Assembly (NCBI RefSeq): GCF_028993635.1
Contig: NZ_CP118631.1
Span: forward strand, 4,898,001-4,962,000
Source of the DNA: Mucilaginibacter sp. SJ
GTDB lineage: Bacteria; Bacteroidota; Bacteroidia; Sphingobacteriales; Sphingobacteriaceae
Direction: 5' to 3'
DNA: 64,000 nt
Under the pieces are notes generated by a model that ran no database searches, had not been told where the DNA came from, and saw only the letters and a list, made by a program, of their open reading frames with translations. This document shows, piece after piece, positions 1 to 9,126 of this stretch. The position numbers and the translations under genes are program-made. The first letter of the stretch is position 1. Every line of letters begins with the position of its first letter.

Positions 1-1
1 C

Positions 2-649
2 CTGGTGCCTTCGATGGATGGCCTGGAGCTTTCATCGCAGGTATCAACTACCGAAACCTATACTTTTGGCAGCGAAGATGCTCCTTACCGTGTAGCGGTG
101 CTTGACCTTGGTGTAAAGAAAAATATCCTTCGCAATTTTGATTCGCGCGAGGTTTATGCCAAAGTATTCCCTGCTAAAACAACCTATGCCGAAATGGAAA
201 AAGATTTTGGCCCAACAGGTTACTTTATATCAAACGGCCCCGGCGATCCATCAGCGATGCCTTACGCCGTAGAAACAGTTAAAGAAATTTTAGCTGCTGA
301 CAAGCCAATGTTCGGGATTTGTTTAGGTCACCAGTTGCTGGCTTTGGCTAACGATATCCCAACCCAAAAAATGTTTAACGGTCACCGTGGTTTAAACCAC
401 CCGGTAAAAAATATCATCATTAACCATTGTGAGGTTACTTCACAAAATCATGGTTTTGGAGTAGTGCCGGAAGCTGTACGTGCTTCGGATAAAGTGGAGA
501 TCACCCACGTTAACCTGAACGACCAATCCATAGAAGGCATTCGTGTAAAAGGCAAAAAAGCTTTCTCGGTACAATATCACCCTGAATCGTCACCTGGTCC
601 ACACGATTCAAGGTATTTGTTTGATGACTTTATCAAATTGATGAAATAA
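2..649 (+). CDS. carA: Carbamoyl-phosphate synthase small subunit, C-terminal part (5' end outside window)
   Basis: Glutamine amidotransferase subunit of carbamoyl-phosphate synthase, which hydrolyses glutamine to supply ammonia for carbamoyl phosphate in pyrimidine and arginine synthesis. The open frame runs in from the left edge, so only about 215 residues, essentially the class I glutaminase domain, are present. Visible signatures are the oxyanion-loop region SNGPGDPSA, the nucleophile-elbow motif GICLGHQ with the catalytic Cys, and QYHPE with the catalytic His and Glu near the C terminus. The N-terminal swivelling domain lies outside the window. A strong hairpin terminator follows 39 bases downstream. 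carB is not seen here. Identification is certain from the motifs; only the start is unknown. Confidence 0.96.
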   Translation: MVPSMDGLELSSQVSTTETYTFGSEDAPYRVAVLDLGVKKNILRNFDSREVYAKVFPAKTTYAEMEKDFGPTGYFISNGPGDPSAMPYAVETVKEILAADKPMFGICLGHQLLALANDIPTQKMFNGHRGLNHPVKNIIINHCEVTSQNHGFGVVPEAVRASDKVEITHVNLNDQSIEGIRVKGKKAFSVQYHPESSPGPHDSRYLFDDFIKLMK

Positions 650-654
650 ATTGC

Positions 655-681
655 AGATGTGCAGATTTTAGATGTGCAGAT
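655..681. repeat. Short direct repeat AGATGTGCAGAT x2 after carA
   Basis: Two copies of AGATGTGCAGAT lie a few bases apart between the carA stop and its terminator. Function is unknown; it looks like a minimal member of a simple intergenic repeat class. Confidence 0.5.
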
Positions 682-687
682 CTCCGG

Positions 688-719
688 AAGCCTTCCAATT
701 TAGTTTGGAAGGCTTTTTT
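688..719 (+). terminator. Rho-independent terminator after carA
   Basis: Perfect 11-bp arms (688-698 and 705-715, AAGCCTTCCAA / TTGGAAGGCTT) around a 6-base loop, running into six T. It lies 39 bases past the carA stop and ends that transcript. Confidence 0.85.
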
Positions 720-765
720 GTTTGTCGGGATTCCTTGTTAAATTAGCTTATTAAGTAAGCCTGTC

Positions 766-1263
766 ATGAAAAAATCAATTAACCTACTTTTAACTGCCGA
801 AGAAAAAGCTACCCTCAGGGCCCAAAAAACAAAAATAGCCGATCTTATAAGTTTCGCCCCTGATGAAATCGCCATGATATTAAATGCGGATGCCGAACGG
901 GCAAGAGAGATCAATGCGCTTATTGAATTTCAGAGTATTCCGTCGTTAGGGATCAACTTTGCTACTGAGTTGATACAGCAGGGCTATTACTCGTTAAAAC
1001 AATTGGAAGGCAAGGATCCGGTAGAATTGTTTAACGCCTTTGAACGTTACGTTGGCGCATGGGCCGATCCTTGTGTGGAAGATTCATATCGCTTACTGGC
1101 CCATTATATAAAATATGGTGATACCGGCAAGAGCTGGTGGGATTTCACTGCCGAACGTAAAGCTTACCGGGCACAATATGGTTTTCCGGCAAACAGACCT
1201 GCCAAAGCCTGGCACGAATTGCCGCAATATCATGAGGGAAAAGAGTTGGCCGGGAGTAAGTAG
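766..1263 (+). CDS. Cdd1-like helix-hairpin-helix protein
   Basis: Small cytoplasmic protein of 165 residues that resembles the Cdd1 'pathogenicity locus' / mitomycin-resistance-associated family. The recognisable core is a helix-hairpin-helix-like segment around residues 58-85 (IPSLGINFATELIQQGYYSL followed by a K/D-rich turn), then a conserved-looking stretch containing DPCVEDSYRLL near residue 105. HhH motifs usually contact DNA without sequence preference, so a DNA-repair-related or nucleic-acid-binding role is possible, but no reaction can be assigned. The gene stands alone between the carA terminator and a palindromic repeat and converges on rpoD. Start ATG 766 is the first in frame. 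Family call is moderate; function is unknown. Confidence 0.7.
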   Translation: MKKSINLLLTAEEKATLRAQKTKIADLISFAPDEIAMILNADAERAREINALIEFQSIPSLGINFATELIQQGYYSLKQLEGKDPVELFNAFERYVGAWADPCVEDSYRLLAHYIKYGDTGKSWWDFTAERKAYRAQYGFPANRPAKAWHELPQYHEGKELAGSK

Positions 1264-1298
1264 GTATATTGGAATAAGCGGAAAAAAAGTGCAGGATT

Positions 1299-1422
1299 GT
1301 GCGATTCCCTCCCTTGGGAGGGTGTAGGGAGGGGTTTTATCGATATGCTTATTCGTTTGAAATAGCGTATAACCCCTCCCTGCCACTGCTCATTCCAACA
1401 CACCCCTCCCAAGGGAGGGAAT
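1299..1422 (+). repeat. Interspersed palindromic repeat, family A, copy 1
   Basis: About 124 bp beginning GTGCGATTCCCTCCC and ending in CCCTCCCAAGGGAGGGA. Its ends are inverted copies of CCCTCCCTTGGGAGGG, and the core contains CGTATAACCCCTCCCTGCC. Further copies occur at 9858-9975 (inverted) and 20205-20330. It sits between the convergent Cdd1-like gene and rpoD and could fold into a long hairpin. Short frames across it are only products of the repeat. Confidence 0.9.
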
Positions 1423-1440
1423 TAAAAACATCAAGCCCAC

Positions 1441-1471
1441 AAAAAAACCGCGAATGAAATCTCATTCGCGG
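1441..1471 (-). terminator. Rho-independent terminator of rpoD
   Basis: Perfect 10-bp stem CCGCGAATGA / TCATTCGCGG (1448-1457 and 1462-1471) with a 4-base loop. On the minus strand it is followed by seven T, 36 bases past the rpoD stop. The plus strand has four T, so it may work weakly in both directions. Confidence 0.85.
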
Positions 1472-1506
1472 TTTTGGTATAAAAACTCAGGCGGATATAT
1501 CCTGGA

Positions 1507-2367
1507 TTAGTTTAAGTATGATTGCAAAAGGTTTGATTTTGAATTGTGACGTAAACGCATCAAAGCCTTGTCTTTTAACTGGCGAACACGCTCACGGGTT
1601 AAATCAAATTTTTCACCTATTTCCTCTAATGAGTGAGGAGCATGACCACCAAGGCCAAAGAATAACATCAGTACTTCACGGTCACGTTCGGCAAGGATGC
1701 CTAACGAGCGTTTAATTTCCTGCGATAAAGAATCGGCCATTACTTCGGTATCGGTTGCAGCATCAGAGCTGGCCAATACGTCAAGTAAGGTGTTTTCTTC
1801 ACCCTGGATGAAAGGCGCGTCCATTGAAATCTGGCGACCCGCATTATTCATCGAATCGGCAATTTTATCAACCGAAATTTCCAGGTTGTCTGCAAGTTCT
1901 TCGGGTGTTGGCTGTCTTTCAAATTCCTGCTCCAGTTTTGAAGCTGCTTTGTGGATTTTGCTCAATGAACCAATCTGGTTCAATGGTAAACGCACAATAC
2001 GCGATTGCTCGGCAATGGCCGACAGGATTGACTGACGGATCCACCATACGGCATATGAAATAAATTTAAAGCCTTTGGTTTCGTCAAAGCGTTTTGCCGC
2101 TTTAATTAAACCAAGGTTTCCTTCGTTTATTAAGTCGCCCAGGGTAAGGCCCTGGTTTTGGTACTGCTTAGCAACCGATACCACAAAGCGAAGGTTTGTT
2201 TTTGTCAAACGTTCTAACGCTACCTGGTCGCCCTCACGGATCTTTTGCGCCAGGATCACTTCCTCCTCAGCTGTGATCAAATCTACCTTGCCAATATCGT
2301 GCAGGTATTTTTCGAGCGATGCCGATTCGCGGTTAGTGATTGATTGGGATATTTTAAGTTGTCTCAT
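1507..2367 (-). CDS. rpoD: Primary RNA polymerase sigma factor RpoD (short Bacteroidetes type)
   Basis: Housekeeping sigma-70 factor that directs RNA polymerase to TTTG / TAnnTTTG promoters in Bacteroidetes. At 286 residues it has the short form typical of this phylum, with no region 1.1 or non-conserved region. Order of regions: 1.2 ([16 protein letters not shown], about 17-32), 2 ([18 protein letters not shown], then the [18 protein letters not shown] core and [11 protein letters not shown] for -10 recognition), 3, and 4 with the helix-turn-helix [19 protein letters not shown] near the C terminus. The gene is single, with its own terminator at 1441-1471 and a long upstream region holding a good -7 match at 2619-2626. 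Start ATG 2367 gives the usual N terminus [14 protein letters not shown]. Identification is certain. Confidence 0.98.
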   Translation of the reverse strand: MRQLKISQSITNRESASLEKYLHDIGKVDLITAEEEVILAQKIREGDQVALERLTKTNLRFVVSVAKQYQNQGLTLGDLINEGNLGLIKAAKRFDETKGFKFISYAVWWIRQSILSAIAEQSRIVRLPLNQIGSLSKIHKAASKLEQEFERQPTPEELADNLEISVDKIADSMNNAGRQISMDAPFIQGEENTLLDVLASSDAATDTEVMADSLSQEIKRSLGILAERDREVLMLFFGLGGHAPHSLEEIGEKFDLTRERVRQLKDKALMRLRHNSKSNLLQSYLN

Positions 2368-2701
2368 TTTTTAATACAGATTATTAAGCTAAAAACGGTT
2401 CAATAAGATACATGTGCCGGGTTAAACAACCGGAGGTAAAAACAGACTACATTAAACTTTGCTTCCTTCTTTATTTGTGAACCCGGGATAGTATTTATTT
2501 AAAACGAGGGTTTGCTACTGATATTATTGCTGTAAGGAGCGAGCGGTTTAAAAGTTTTTAAAATAATGTGCTAACCAATTAAATGTTTAATCAACATATT
2601 ACCCTATAATGAACAGCACAAAGGTAAGCATTTATTTGCTATTATAGTGTCATTTAAACACCATGAAAATAAGGTTAATGTGAAGTTTTTTTGAAGTTAA
2701 A
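2368..2701. other. Intergenic region upstream of rpoD (334 bp)
   Basis: A+T-rich stretch between rpoD and the AsmA-like gene, which ends at 2702 on the same strand. It holds no plausible gene. The only feature I can point to is the -7 promoter match at 2619-2626 on the minus strand, which would give an rpoD leader of roughly 240 bases. Confidence 0.6.
2619..2626 (-). promoter_or_regulatory. Candidate -7 element (TACCTTTG) of rpoD
   Basis: On the minus strand this reads TACCTTTG, an exact fit to the Bacteroidetes -7 consensus TAnnTTTG. No clear TTG -33 box lies 19-21 bases upstream, so the call rests on one half-site and position. Confidence 0.4.
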
Positions 2702-5215
2702 CTAATCTTGTACAGGTTCGGGTGTTTGCTGGCTGTCGTCTGTCTTTTGTTCATCGTCAGTTGTCTTGGTTTTTTTATGGTTCTTATTCCATTTTATCTT
2801 TATTTTGCCGTCGTCACCGTCGGTAGCAAGTATGTGTAATACGATGCCGCGCATCCGCTTTTTATTGCGCTTGTTATCATCGGCTATTTTACTGTCGTTT
2901 TTGGGGTTGCGCAATGGCACATCCAGTGCAATATTAGTTCCCTGCGATAAGGAATAAACTCCTTCCACATCCATATTTAACACGCTCGAATTAATTTGCA
3001 TCGGGGCAATTTTGATCTTATCGCCATTGATATCAAACCGGGCTTTCAAATCGCCAAAGGTAATATTATCCAGATCGCGGAATGGGAAGGCAAACTTGCC
3101 CACACTTTTTATCGGCGAAAAATTAACCAATGCGCCATCTTTAAGGTTAACCACCGCGGTGCCCCTGATTGATTTAGGTACCAGGTTACCTGCATTATTG
3201 ATGCCTCCTTTGATATCGACCTTTGCCGAAAGAAAACCCCGCAGGTTATCACTGGTAAAATCCTTCAACCCGAAGTTGTTAAACGATGCAAAAAATGTAT
3301 TAGTATTCACGTTGCTGATGGTAGTACTAACGGCAAAATTATTCATGGGCCCCTGCAATATCAGCCCGCTCATTTTTAATGAACCGCCGGCGCTTTTCAG
3401 GCTTACATTGCGCACTTTCATCGAATTATCGGCAAGCAATATATCGGCCGTGGCATCGGTTGCCAAAAACTTTTTATAGTACACCTTTGCCACGCGGAGG
3501 TGAAGTTCGGCCTGGCCCTTATCAAAGGCGGTGTTTAACCGGTGGGTCATCTTCGCGTTCGCGGCACGGCTCATGGCCTTACTGCTACTGCCGCGGCTGC
3601 TTTGCCCTCCGCGATTATTCAGGAAGCCCAAAAATTCACCTAAGCGGATCTGCGGGCTGGTGATTTGCCATACTATCAGGATCTTTTCGGGCGCAGTGTA
3701 ATACAGGTTTAAAAAGTTACTTACTTTACCCTGCATATAAACCACGCTGCTCCCGTTTTGCATGCGGATATTGTTAATGTACAGGTCTTTATCGGTAAAT
3801 TTTAAAGCAATCGAGTTGTTTTTGAATACCAGGTTGCGGGGCAGGTAAGTTACATCGGCGTTTTTTATATCTACATTGCCGGTAACATAGGGTTTGGTGA
3901 ATTTGAAATTCACGATATCGGCCTTATAAGCCAGTTTCAGATCGGCCATTCCCCTGGTAAATTTAAGGCTTTCATCACCAATGATAGGATTGAGCTTGCT
4001 AACCGGGAAACGCGACCTGAAAATCCCCGTGGCGACCGGTGTATTCAGGTTGTTGATAAACGCGGTATCAATAGTAAAGGGGATATTTTTATAGCTGCCG
4101 TTAAAATGGTAAAGCTTTATTACTGAATTTTCATCGCCCAGGCCCCTGCCGTTAATATAGTTATTGCTGAACGTTCCGTTAAAGCTGCAATTTTCGATTA
4201 TGCCTCCCTGGGTTTTCAACACGTTATTCTTTGCTTTGGCGGTAACATAAATAGATGGGTCGCCGCTAACGCCTAAAGCCCCTTTCAGGTCGCAGGTAAC
4301 ATCAATAGGCTTTTCCAGGTCGAACATTTTGAGGCTTTTGGTGATGTTGGCCGCAAGCAGGTTAGCTGCGCTGGTCCATAAAATATTGTTAACTTTTAAA
4401 TTGATAATAAACGGCGTTTCGGGTTTCTTAAGTTCAAACCTGGCAGCGACATTGAAGGCGTCATCACCTATATTTAAGTTATTAGGCGCTACGTTAATAA
4501 TCTGCAAGTCATAAGCATAGCTGATATCAAAATGACCTTTGAGCAGCCTGTTTTTCATGAAACTTCCCTTTTGGGTATTAAAAGAAAAACTGTTTACCAT
4601 GGTGTTCAGGTCAATGCCGGCATTCCATCCTTTAGCAGGATAATCCAGGCGGCCCCGGATATCATTAACAGCAAATTTGAAAAGCTTATAAGCGTGGCGG
4701 TCATCAACCACAAAATTTACTTTGTTTAACGAAAACCTTTTGATTTGGGTTGATGAACTGGTTTGTTTTTCCGTCGGGTCTTTTTCAACTTTAGGTTTTG
4801 TTTTAAATATAGATGCATTACTGTAGCCGGTGCTATCGGTAAACAGATCGATATCGGCATTGTTGATATCGATTTTATTGATCACCACTTCACCCTTTAA
4901 AAGAGCAGAAGCGTTTACTGATACTTCAAGATCTTTGGCGGTAAGTAGCGTATGATGATGTTGTGCCCAGCGGTTATCTTTCAGTACTACATCTTTCAGC
5001 TCGACTGATACCCCTGGGAAACCTTTAAATAATGTTGGATCGATAGTGCCGATAGTTAGTGTGCCGTTCAGGTTTTTATTAAGCTCGGAGGTGATCATAG
5101 CAAGCACCTTCTGTTTATTATTATTAACATAAACAGTAAGGGCAATAAACAAAATTATAATTAAACCAACGAGCGCTCCGGCGATCTTTAAGGTTAACTT
5201 TAACCATCCTGGCAT
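2702..5215 (-). CDS. AsmA-like inner-membrane/periplasmic protein
   Basis: Large protein of 837 residues in the AsmA superfamily. These are inner-membrane-anchored proteins with long periplasmic beta-rich domains, thought to help move phospholipids or shape outer-membrane assembly. One N-terminal membrane helix (about residues 7-29, GLIIILFIALTVY) is followed by the family opening 'KVLAMITSELNKNLNGTLTI..', repeated 'DV.LKD' and 'IDINNADIDLF' strands, and a C-terminal AsmA-type block (about 610-790: SLKMSGLILQGP, VNLKDGALVNFSPI, FGDLKARFDINGD). The C terminus ends in a low-complexity K/T/D/Q tail. It is transcribed alone and diverges from the SDR gene at 5356. Superfamily call is firm; substrate is unknown. 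Confidence 0.85.
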   Translation of the reverse strand: MPGWLKLTLKIAGALVGLIIILFIALTVYVNNNKQKVLAMITSELNKNLNGTLTIGTIDPTLFKGFPGVSVELKDVVLKDNRWAQHHHTLLTAKDLEVSVNASALLKGEVVINKIDINNADIDLFTDSTGYSNASIFKTKPKVEKDPTEKQTSSSTQIKRFSLNKVNFVVDDRHAYKLFKFAVNDIRGRLDYPAKGWNAGIDLNTMVNSFSFNTQKGSFMKNRLLKGHFDISYAYDLQIINVAPNNLNIGDDAFNVAARFELKKPETPFIINLKVNNILWTSAANLLAANITKSLKMFDLEKPIDVTCDLKGALGVSGDPSIYVTAKAKNNVLKTQGGIIENCSFNGTFSNNYINGRGLGDENSVIKLYHFNGSYKNIPFTIDTAFINNLNTPVATGIFRSRFPVSKLNPIIGDESLKFTRGMADLKLAYKADIVNFKFTKPYVTGNVDIKNADVTYLPRNLVFKNNSIALKFTDKDLYINNIRMQNGSSVVYMQGKVSNFLNLYYTAPEKILIVWQITSPQIRLGEFLGFLNNRGGQSSRGSSSKAMSRAANAKMTHRLNTAFDKGQAELHLRVAKVYYKKFLATDATADILLADNSMKVRNVSLKSAGGSLKMSGLILQGPMNNFAVSTTISNVNTNTFFASFNNFGLKDFTSDNLRGFLSAKVDIKGGINNAGNLVPKSIRGTAVVNLKDGALVNFSPIKSVGKFAFPFRDLDNITFGDLKARFDINGDKIKIAPMQINSSVLNMDVEGVYSLSQGTNIALDVPLRNPKNDSKIADDNKRNKKRMRGIVLHILATDGDDGKIKIKWNKNHKKTKTTDDEQKTDDSQQTPEPVQD

Positions 5216-5355
5216 TTCAACTAATTTATTGTTAAAGCGTTATGGTTATATAATTGTTTGTATTGTAACATATAATTAACACAAGGTGTAGGAATAGGTA
5301 ATAAATCTGCAATAAGATACAATATTTTAAATCTATAATCGGCTATATCAGTATC

Positions 5356-6033
5356 ATGGAAACAACTAATAAAATAAGGGCTATTATAACAGGAGCCACC
5401 GGTATGGTAGGCGAGGGCGTATTGCATCAATGCTTGTTGAGCGATAAGGTTGAAGCTGTATTGGTTATTAACCGTAAGCCCTGCGGTGTAACACACCCTA
5501 AACTAAAGGAAATTATCCATACTGATTTTTTTAACCTCACACCTATTCAGGATCAGTTAGAAGGTTACAATGCCTGCTTTTTTTGTTTAGGCGTTTCATC
5601 GGTAGGGATGAACGAAGAAGCTTATTATAAAATAACTTACCTGCTCACTATGCACGTGGCCGAAATTTTGAGCCGCATAAATCCGGATATGACTTTTTGC
5701 TATGTATCCGGTGCCGGTACAGACAGTACCGAAAAAAGCCGCAGTATGTGGGCCCGGATAAAAGGCAAAACCGAAAATGATCTGATGAAGCTGCCCTTCA
5801 AACAGGTATTCAACTTCAGGCCGGGATTTATGAAAAGCTTTAAGGGGGCAAAAAACACCCTGCCATTTTATAAATACATCAGTTGGATGTACCCCATAGG
5901 CCGCCTTATTTACCCTAAAGGTTTTATTACACTTGAGGAAGTTGGAAAAGCCATGATCAATTCCGCGAACCGCGGCACCGGTCGCTGGATATTAGATGGA
6001 AAGGATATTGTTGCTATGGCGAATAACCAATAG
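5356..6033 (+). CDS. Atypical SDR / NAD(P)-binding epimerase-like protein
   Basis: Cytoplasmic Rossmann-fold protein of 225 residues. The dinucleotide-binding motif GATGMVGEG is at residues 13-21, and the strand LVINRKP that usually selects NAD(P) follows. A YVSGAGTD segment near residue 115 stands where SDRs carry the catalytic Ser, but the classical YxxxK pair is not obvious; an SRSMWARIKGKTEND stretch follows in its place. This matches atypical SDRs of the HTATIP2/NmrA kind, which bind NADP(H) with or without catalysis. It is a single gene reading away from the AsmA-like gene. Start ATG 5356 is the first in frame and lies directly before the Rossmann motif. Fold is certain; substrate is unknown. 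Confidence 0.8.
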   Translation: METTNKIRAIITGATGMVGEGVLHQCLLSDKVEAVLVINRKPCGVTHPKLKEIIHTDFFNLTPIQDQLEGYNACFFCLGVSSVGMNEEAYYKITYLLTMHVAEILSRINPDMTFCYVSGAGTDSTEKSRSMWARIKGKTENDLMKLPFKQVFNFRPGFMKSFKGAKNTLPFYKYISWMYPIGRLIYPKGFITLEEVGKAMINSANRGTGRWILDGKDIVAMANNQ

Positions 6034-6201
6034 TGGGTAATGACATATGGAGAAAGCCATCGTGTAAACCCGATATATCGTGAATGTTGAGTAACTGGAT
6101 TTTAATTAATATATTGATTAATAGTATTTTGTGTTTTTGGAGCACGCTTTGAAATGGTACTGTCAACAGTATTATTTATGAAACTTAAACTCCAGCAAAA
6201 A

Positions 6202-6993
6202 ATGAACACAAAATTCATGAAAGGCCGCTTAAAAGCACATTTAATTGCGGCGACTATTTTATCAGGTAGTTTGTTTGCCTTTACTTTTAAGGCCGCTGCC
6301 CAGGCACAGCCTGTTAAAAACATTGTATTAGTGCACGGGGCCTTTGCCGATGGCTCGGGCTTTAAGGCCGTGTACAATATCCTTACAAAAAAAGGTTATA
6401 ATGTTACCGTGGTGCAAAATCCGCTCACTTCTTTAAAGGACGACGTTGACGCCGCCAACCGGATCCTGGATAAACAGGATGGCCCGACGGTATTGGTAGG
6501 CCACTCTTATGGTGGTACGGTAATTACCGAAGCCGGGAATAATTCAAAAGTAGTAGCGTTAGTTTATATAGCCGCTTTTATGCCCGATAAGGGGGAAAAT
6601 ACGATAAAATGGGTACAGTCGGCACCTCCTGCGCCCGAGAACGGTATTTTACCGCCCGATGATAAAGGTTTTGTTTACTATGATAAAGCCAAATTTCATG
6701 GTGGTTTTGCCGGCGACCTGAGTAAAGCCGAAGCCGACTTTATGTTTGCATCGCAGGGGCCGACTTCGGTTCAATGTTTTGTTACGCCTGTTACCGAAGC
6801 AGCATGGAAAACCAAGCCAAGCTATGCTATAGTGGCCACCGAAGATAAAAGCATTGTTCCCGATGTTGAGCGCACGATGTACAAACGTGCCGGTGCAAAA
6901 GTAACAGAGGTAAAAGGCAGCCATGTGATCTTCGTTTCGCAGCCAGAGGCCGTTGCTAAAGTGATTATCGACGCGGCAAATGGCGTTAAATAA
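6202..6993 (+). CDS. Secreted alpha/beta hydrolase
   Basis: Exported alpha/beta-hydrolase of 263 residues from the chosen start. ATG 6202 gives a normal signal peptide: a basic start MNTKFMKGRLKAH, a hydrophobic stretch LIAATILSGSLFAFTF and cleavage near AAAQAQ. A longer frame from 6154 would only add residues ahead of the signal. After the signal comes the oxyanion motif VLVHGAFADGSGF, the nucleophile elbow GHSYGGT with Ser, and a late acidic residue and His (ATEDKSIVP and GSHVIFVSQPE). This arrangement fits the esterase/haloperoxidase-like group often annotated as plant-esterase-like hydrolases. It stands alone, with its own terminator. Physiological substrate cannot be read from sequence. 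Confidence 0.85.
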   Translation: MNTKFMKGRLKAHLIAATILSGSLFAFTFKAAAQAQPVKNIVLVHGAFADGSGFKAVYNILTKKGYNVTVVQNPLTSLKDDVDAANRILDKQDGPTVLVGHSYGGTVITEAGNNSKVVALVYIAAFMPDKGENTIKWVQSAPPAPENGILPPDDKGFVYYDKAKFHGGFAGDLSKAEADFMFASQGPTSVQCFVTPVTEAAWKTKPSYAIVATEDKSIVPDVERTMYKRAGAKVTEVKGSHVIFVSQPEAVAKVIIDAANGVK

Positions 6994-7419
6994 TCAGATA
7001 GTTTTTGTTACAGTTTTAAGCGGAATTGGTCGTGATTGACTGTTCCGCTTTTTTATTGGTTTGCCGAAAAAGTGCTGTCACAGGGTAAAGATGTGCTTTG
7101 ATCTTCACGGTCCGACGCATCCATTTTTAGTAGCGGCAATTCTATATACTTTATAAGTAAATTAAACGTTTTACCATCTCAAAACAGCCAATCCGGTGCG
7201 CAGAGCTTATTTTATATTGTTAAAACAACACTAATTATTGCTTGTCTGAATATACGTGCCAGCAATTTTTTCAACAGGCACTTGAACTATGTAATGACTT
7301 TTTTACAGGCCAAAAGGTTCATTTAAGTAAATAATGCATTTTATCTGAATAAAATTTTAAATAAAATTTTTCTTTGTCAAAAATTAAGTGTTATTTCGAC
7401 AATAATTATAAATCTTTAT
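6994..7419. other. Intergenic control region upstream of the arabinose operon (426 bp)
   Basis: Holds the terminator of the preceding gene, then about 350 bases of A+T-rich DNA with no coding frame. Near araB there is an interrupted inverted repeat TTGTC (7378-7382) ... GACAA (7398-7402) just before the start codon, partly overlapping a weak promoter-like stretch. It could be an operator for an arabinose regulator, but no regulator gene is in the window and the symmetry is short. Confidence 0.35.
7019..7054 (+). terminator. Terminator after the alpha/beta hydrolase
   Basis: Arms AGCGGAA (7019-7025) and TTCCGCT (7043-7049) enclose a 17-base loop that may pair further, and run into six T. It lies 25 bases past the stop codon. 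Confidence 0.7.
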
Positions 7420-9126
7420 ATGAGCAATAACCAATTAGTGATCGGGGTTGATTACGGGTCTGACTCCGTGCGCTCCGTGATAGTGAACGCGGCCAACGGA
7501 GAAGAAATAGCATCATCGGTATTTAATTACCCCCGCTGGCGCGACGGCAAGTATTGCGTACCTGCCGAAAACCAGTTCCGCCAGCATCCGCAGGATTATA
7601 TCGACGGACTTAAAGCCACCATTAAAGATTGTATTGCACAGGCCGGCGGTGAAGCCATTGCAAAAAATATAAAAGGCATTTCTGTTGATACCACAGGCTC
7701 GACCCCCGTTGCGGTTGATGCTACAGGAATACCGCTTGCCTTAACTCCAGGTTTTGAAACCAACCCCAACGCCATGTTTGTGTTGTGGAAAGATCATACT
7801 TCGGTTAAAGAAGCAGCACAGATCAATGAGCATGCTGCAAAATTTGATACCAATTATTTGAAATATGTTGGCGGTATCTACTCGTCTGAGTGGTTTTGGG
7901 CTAAACTGCTGCATGTACTAAGGGTTGATAAAAGTGTACGTGATGCTGCTGCCTCATGGGTTGAGCATTGCGACTGGATTCCCTTCCTGCTAACCGGCGG
8001 TACCAATGTTAAGGATATTAAACGCGGCCGTTGCTCTGCCGGGCACAAAGCATTGTGGGCCGAGGAATTTAATGGCCTGCCCCCCGAAGAATTTTTTGTT
8101 TCCCTTGATCCGATACTGGCTGGTTTCAGGGATAAATTATATGAAGATACATACACGGCCGATGAAGCAGCCGGAAACCTCAGCGCGGAGTGGGCGGAGA
8201 TATTGGGACTCTCAACCGATGTGATTGTAGGTACCGGCGCTTTTGACGCGCACATGGGCGCTGTTGGCGGCCAGATTGAGCCTTATCACCTGAGCAAGGT
8301 AATGGGCACATCAACCTGCGATATCCTGGTTGCCCCAACATCAGAGATGGAAGGCAAACTGGTACGCGGTATCTGTGGACAGGTGAATGGCTCGGTTATT
8401 CCGGGGATGGCTGGTTTAGAGGCTGGTCAATCGGCTTTTGGCGATACTTATGCCTGGTTTAAAAATATCCTGGCCTGGCCGTTGAATAACCTGCTTTCAC
8501 AATCGCAGGTAATCGACGCGGCCACTGCCGAAGCTTTGAAGGAAGAAATTTCAGAAATGATCATCCCTGAGCTAAGCAGGCAGGCAGCTTTATTACCAAT
8601 TGAAGAAAGCAATGAGCTGGCTATCGACTGGTTTAACGGCCGACGTACACCGGATGCTAACCAGGAATTGAAGGGCGCTATAACCGGTTTAGGTTTGGGC
8701 AGCGATGCACCACGGGTATTCCGTGCGCTTGCCGAGGCCACCTGCTTTGGTGCCAAGAGCATTGTTGATCGCTTTATCAGCGAGGGCATCCCGGTTAAAG
8801 GGATCATCGGTATCGGCGGTGTGGCAAAAAAATCACCTTTCGTGATGCAAATGATGGCCGATGTTTTGGGCATGCCTATCCGCATCCATCAGTTTAAACA
8901 TACCTGCGCTTTGGGCGCTGCGATGTTTGCAGCGGTGGTTGCCGGTATCTACCCAACTATAGAAGAAGCTATGACAGCCATGGGCCGCGGTTTTGACGTA
9001 GTTTATGAGCCAAACATCGCGCTGAAAGAGGTTTATCAGCAACGGTATAACCAATACAGCATACTGGGCAAGTTTGTAGCTGCCGAAGTTGCTTTGAAAA
9101 ATAATCCTGAACTGCAAAATGCTTGA
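7420..9126 (+). CDS. araB: L-ribulokinase AraB
   Basis: FGGY-family sugar kinase of 568 residues that phosphorylates L-ribulose to L-ribulose 5-phosphate with ATP, the second step of L-arabinose catabolism in the cytoplasm. The phosphate-binding loop GVDYGSDSVR is at residues 9-18. Typical AraB features follow: WKDHTS, a YSSEWFWAKLLH segment, the catalytic-base region TGAFDAHMGA, and the C-terminal FGGY-type stretch GIGGVAKKSPFVMQMMADV. Length matches bacterial AraB. It is the first gene of the araB-araD-GH27-araA run and overlaps araD by 8 bases (ATGCTTGA), which suggests translational coupling. The upstream region carries no obvious Shine-Dalgarno sequence. Identification is very secure. 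Confidence 0.96.
   Translation: MSNNQLVIGVDYGSDSVRSVIVNAANGEEIASSVFNYPRWRDGKYCVPAENQFRQHPQDYIDGLKATIKDCIAQAGGEAIAKNIKGISVDTTGSTPVAVDATGIPLALTPGFETNPNAMFVLWKDHTSVKEAAQINEHAAKFDTNYLKYVGGIYSSEWFWAKLLHVLRVDKSVRDAAASWVEHCDWIPFLLTGGTNVKDIKRGRCSAGHKALWAEEFNGLPPEEFFVSLDPILAGFRDKLYEDTYTADEAAGNLSAEWAEILGLSTDVIVGTGAFDAHMGAVGGQIEPYHLSKVMGTSTCDILVAPTSEMEGKLVRGICGQVNGSVIPGMAGLEAGQSAFGDTYAWFKNILAWPLNNLLSQSQVIDAATAEALKEEISEMIIPELSRQAALLPIEESNELAIDWFNGRRTPDANQELKGAITGLGLGSDAPRVFRALAEATCFGAKSIVDRFISEGIPVKGIIGIGGVAKKSPFVMQMMADVLGMPIRIHQFKHTCALGAAMFAAVVAGIYPTIEEAMTAMGRGFDVVYEPNIALKEVYQQRYNQYSILGKFVAAEVALKNNPELQNA

Noticed and set aside
1093-1412. Overlapping small frames on both strands near the end of the Cdd1-like gene
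   Set aside because: They overlap a real gene and family A repeat copy 1 and show no conserved motif.
5221-5496. 91-residue minus-strand frame ahead of the AsmA-like gene
   Set aside because: It runs against the start of the SDR gene, has odd Cys/Tyr-rich composition and matches no family I know.
7378-7402. Firm arabinose-regulator operator
   Set aside because: TTGTC...GACAA is only 5 bp per side and no second copy was found in the locus. It is kept as a weak remark under the intergenic region.
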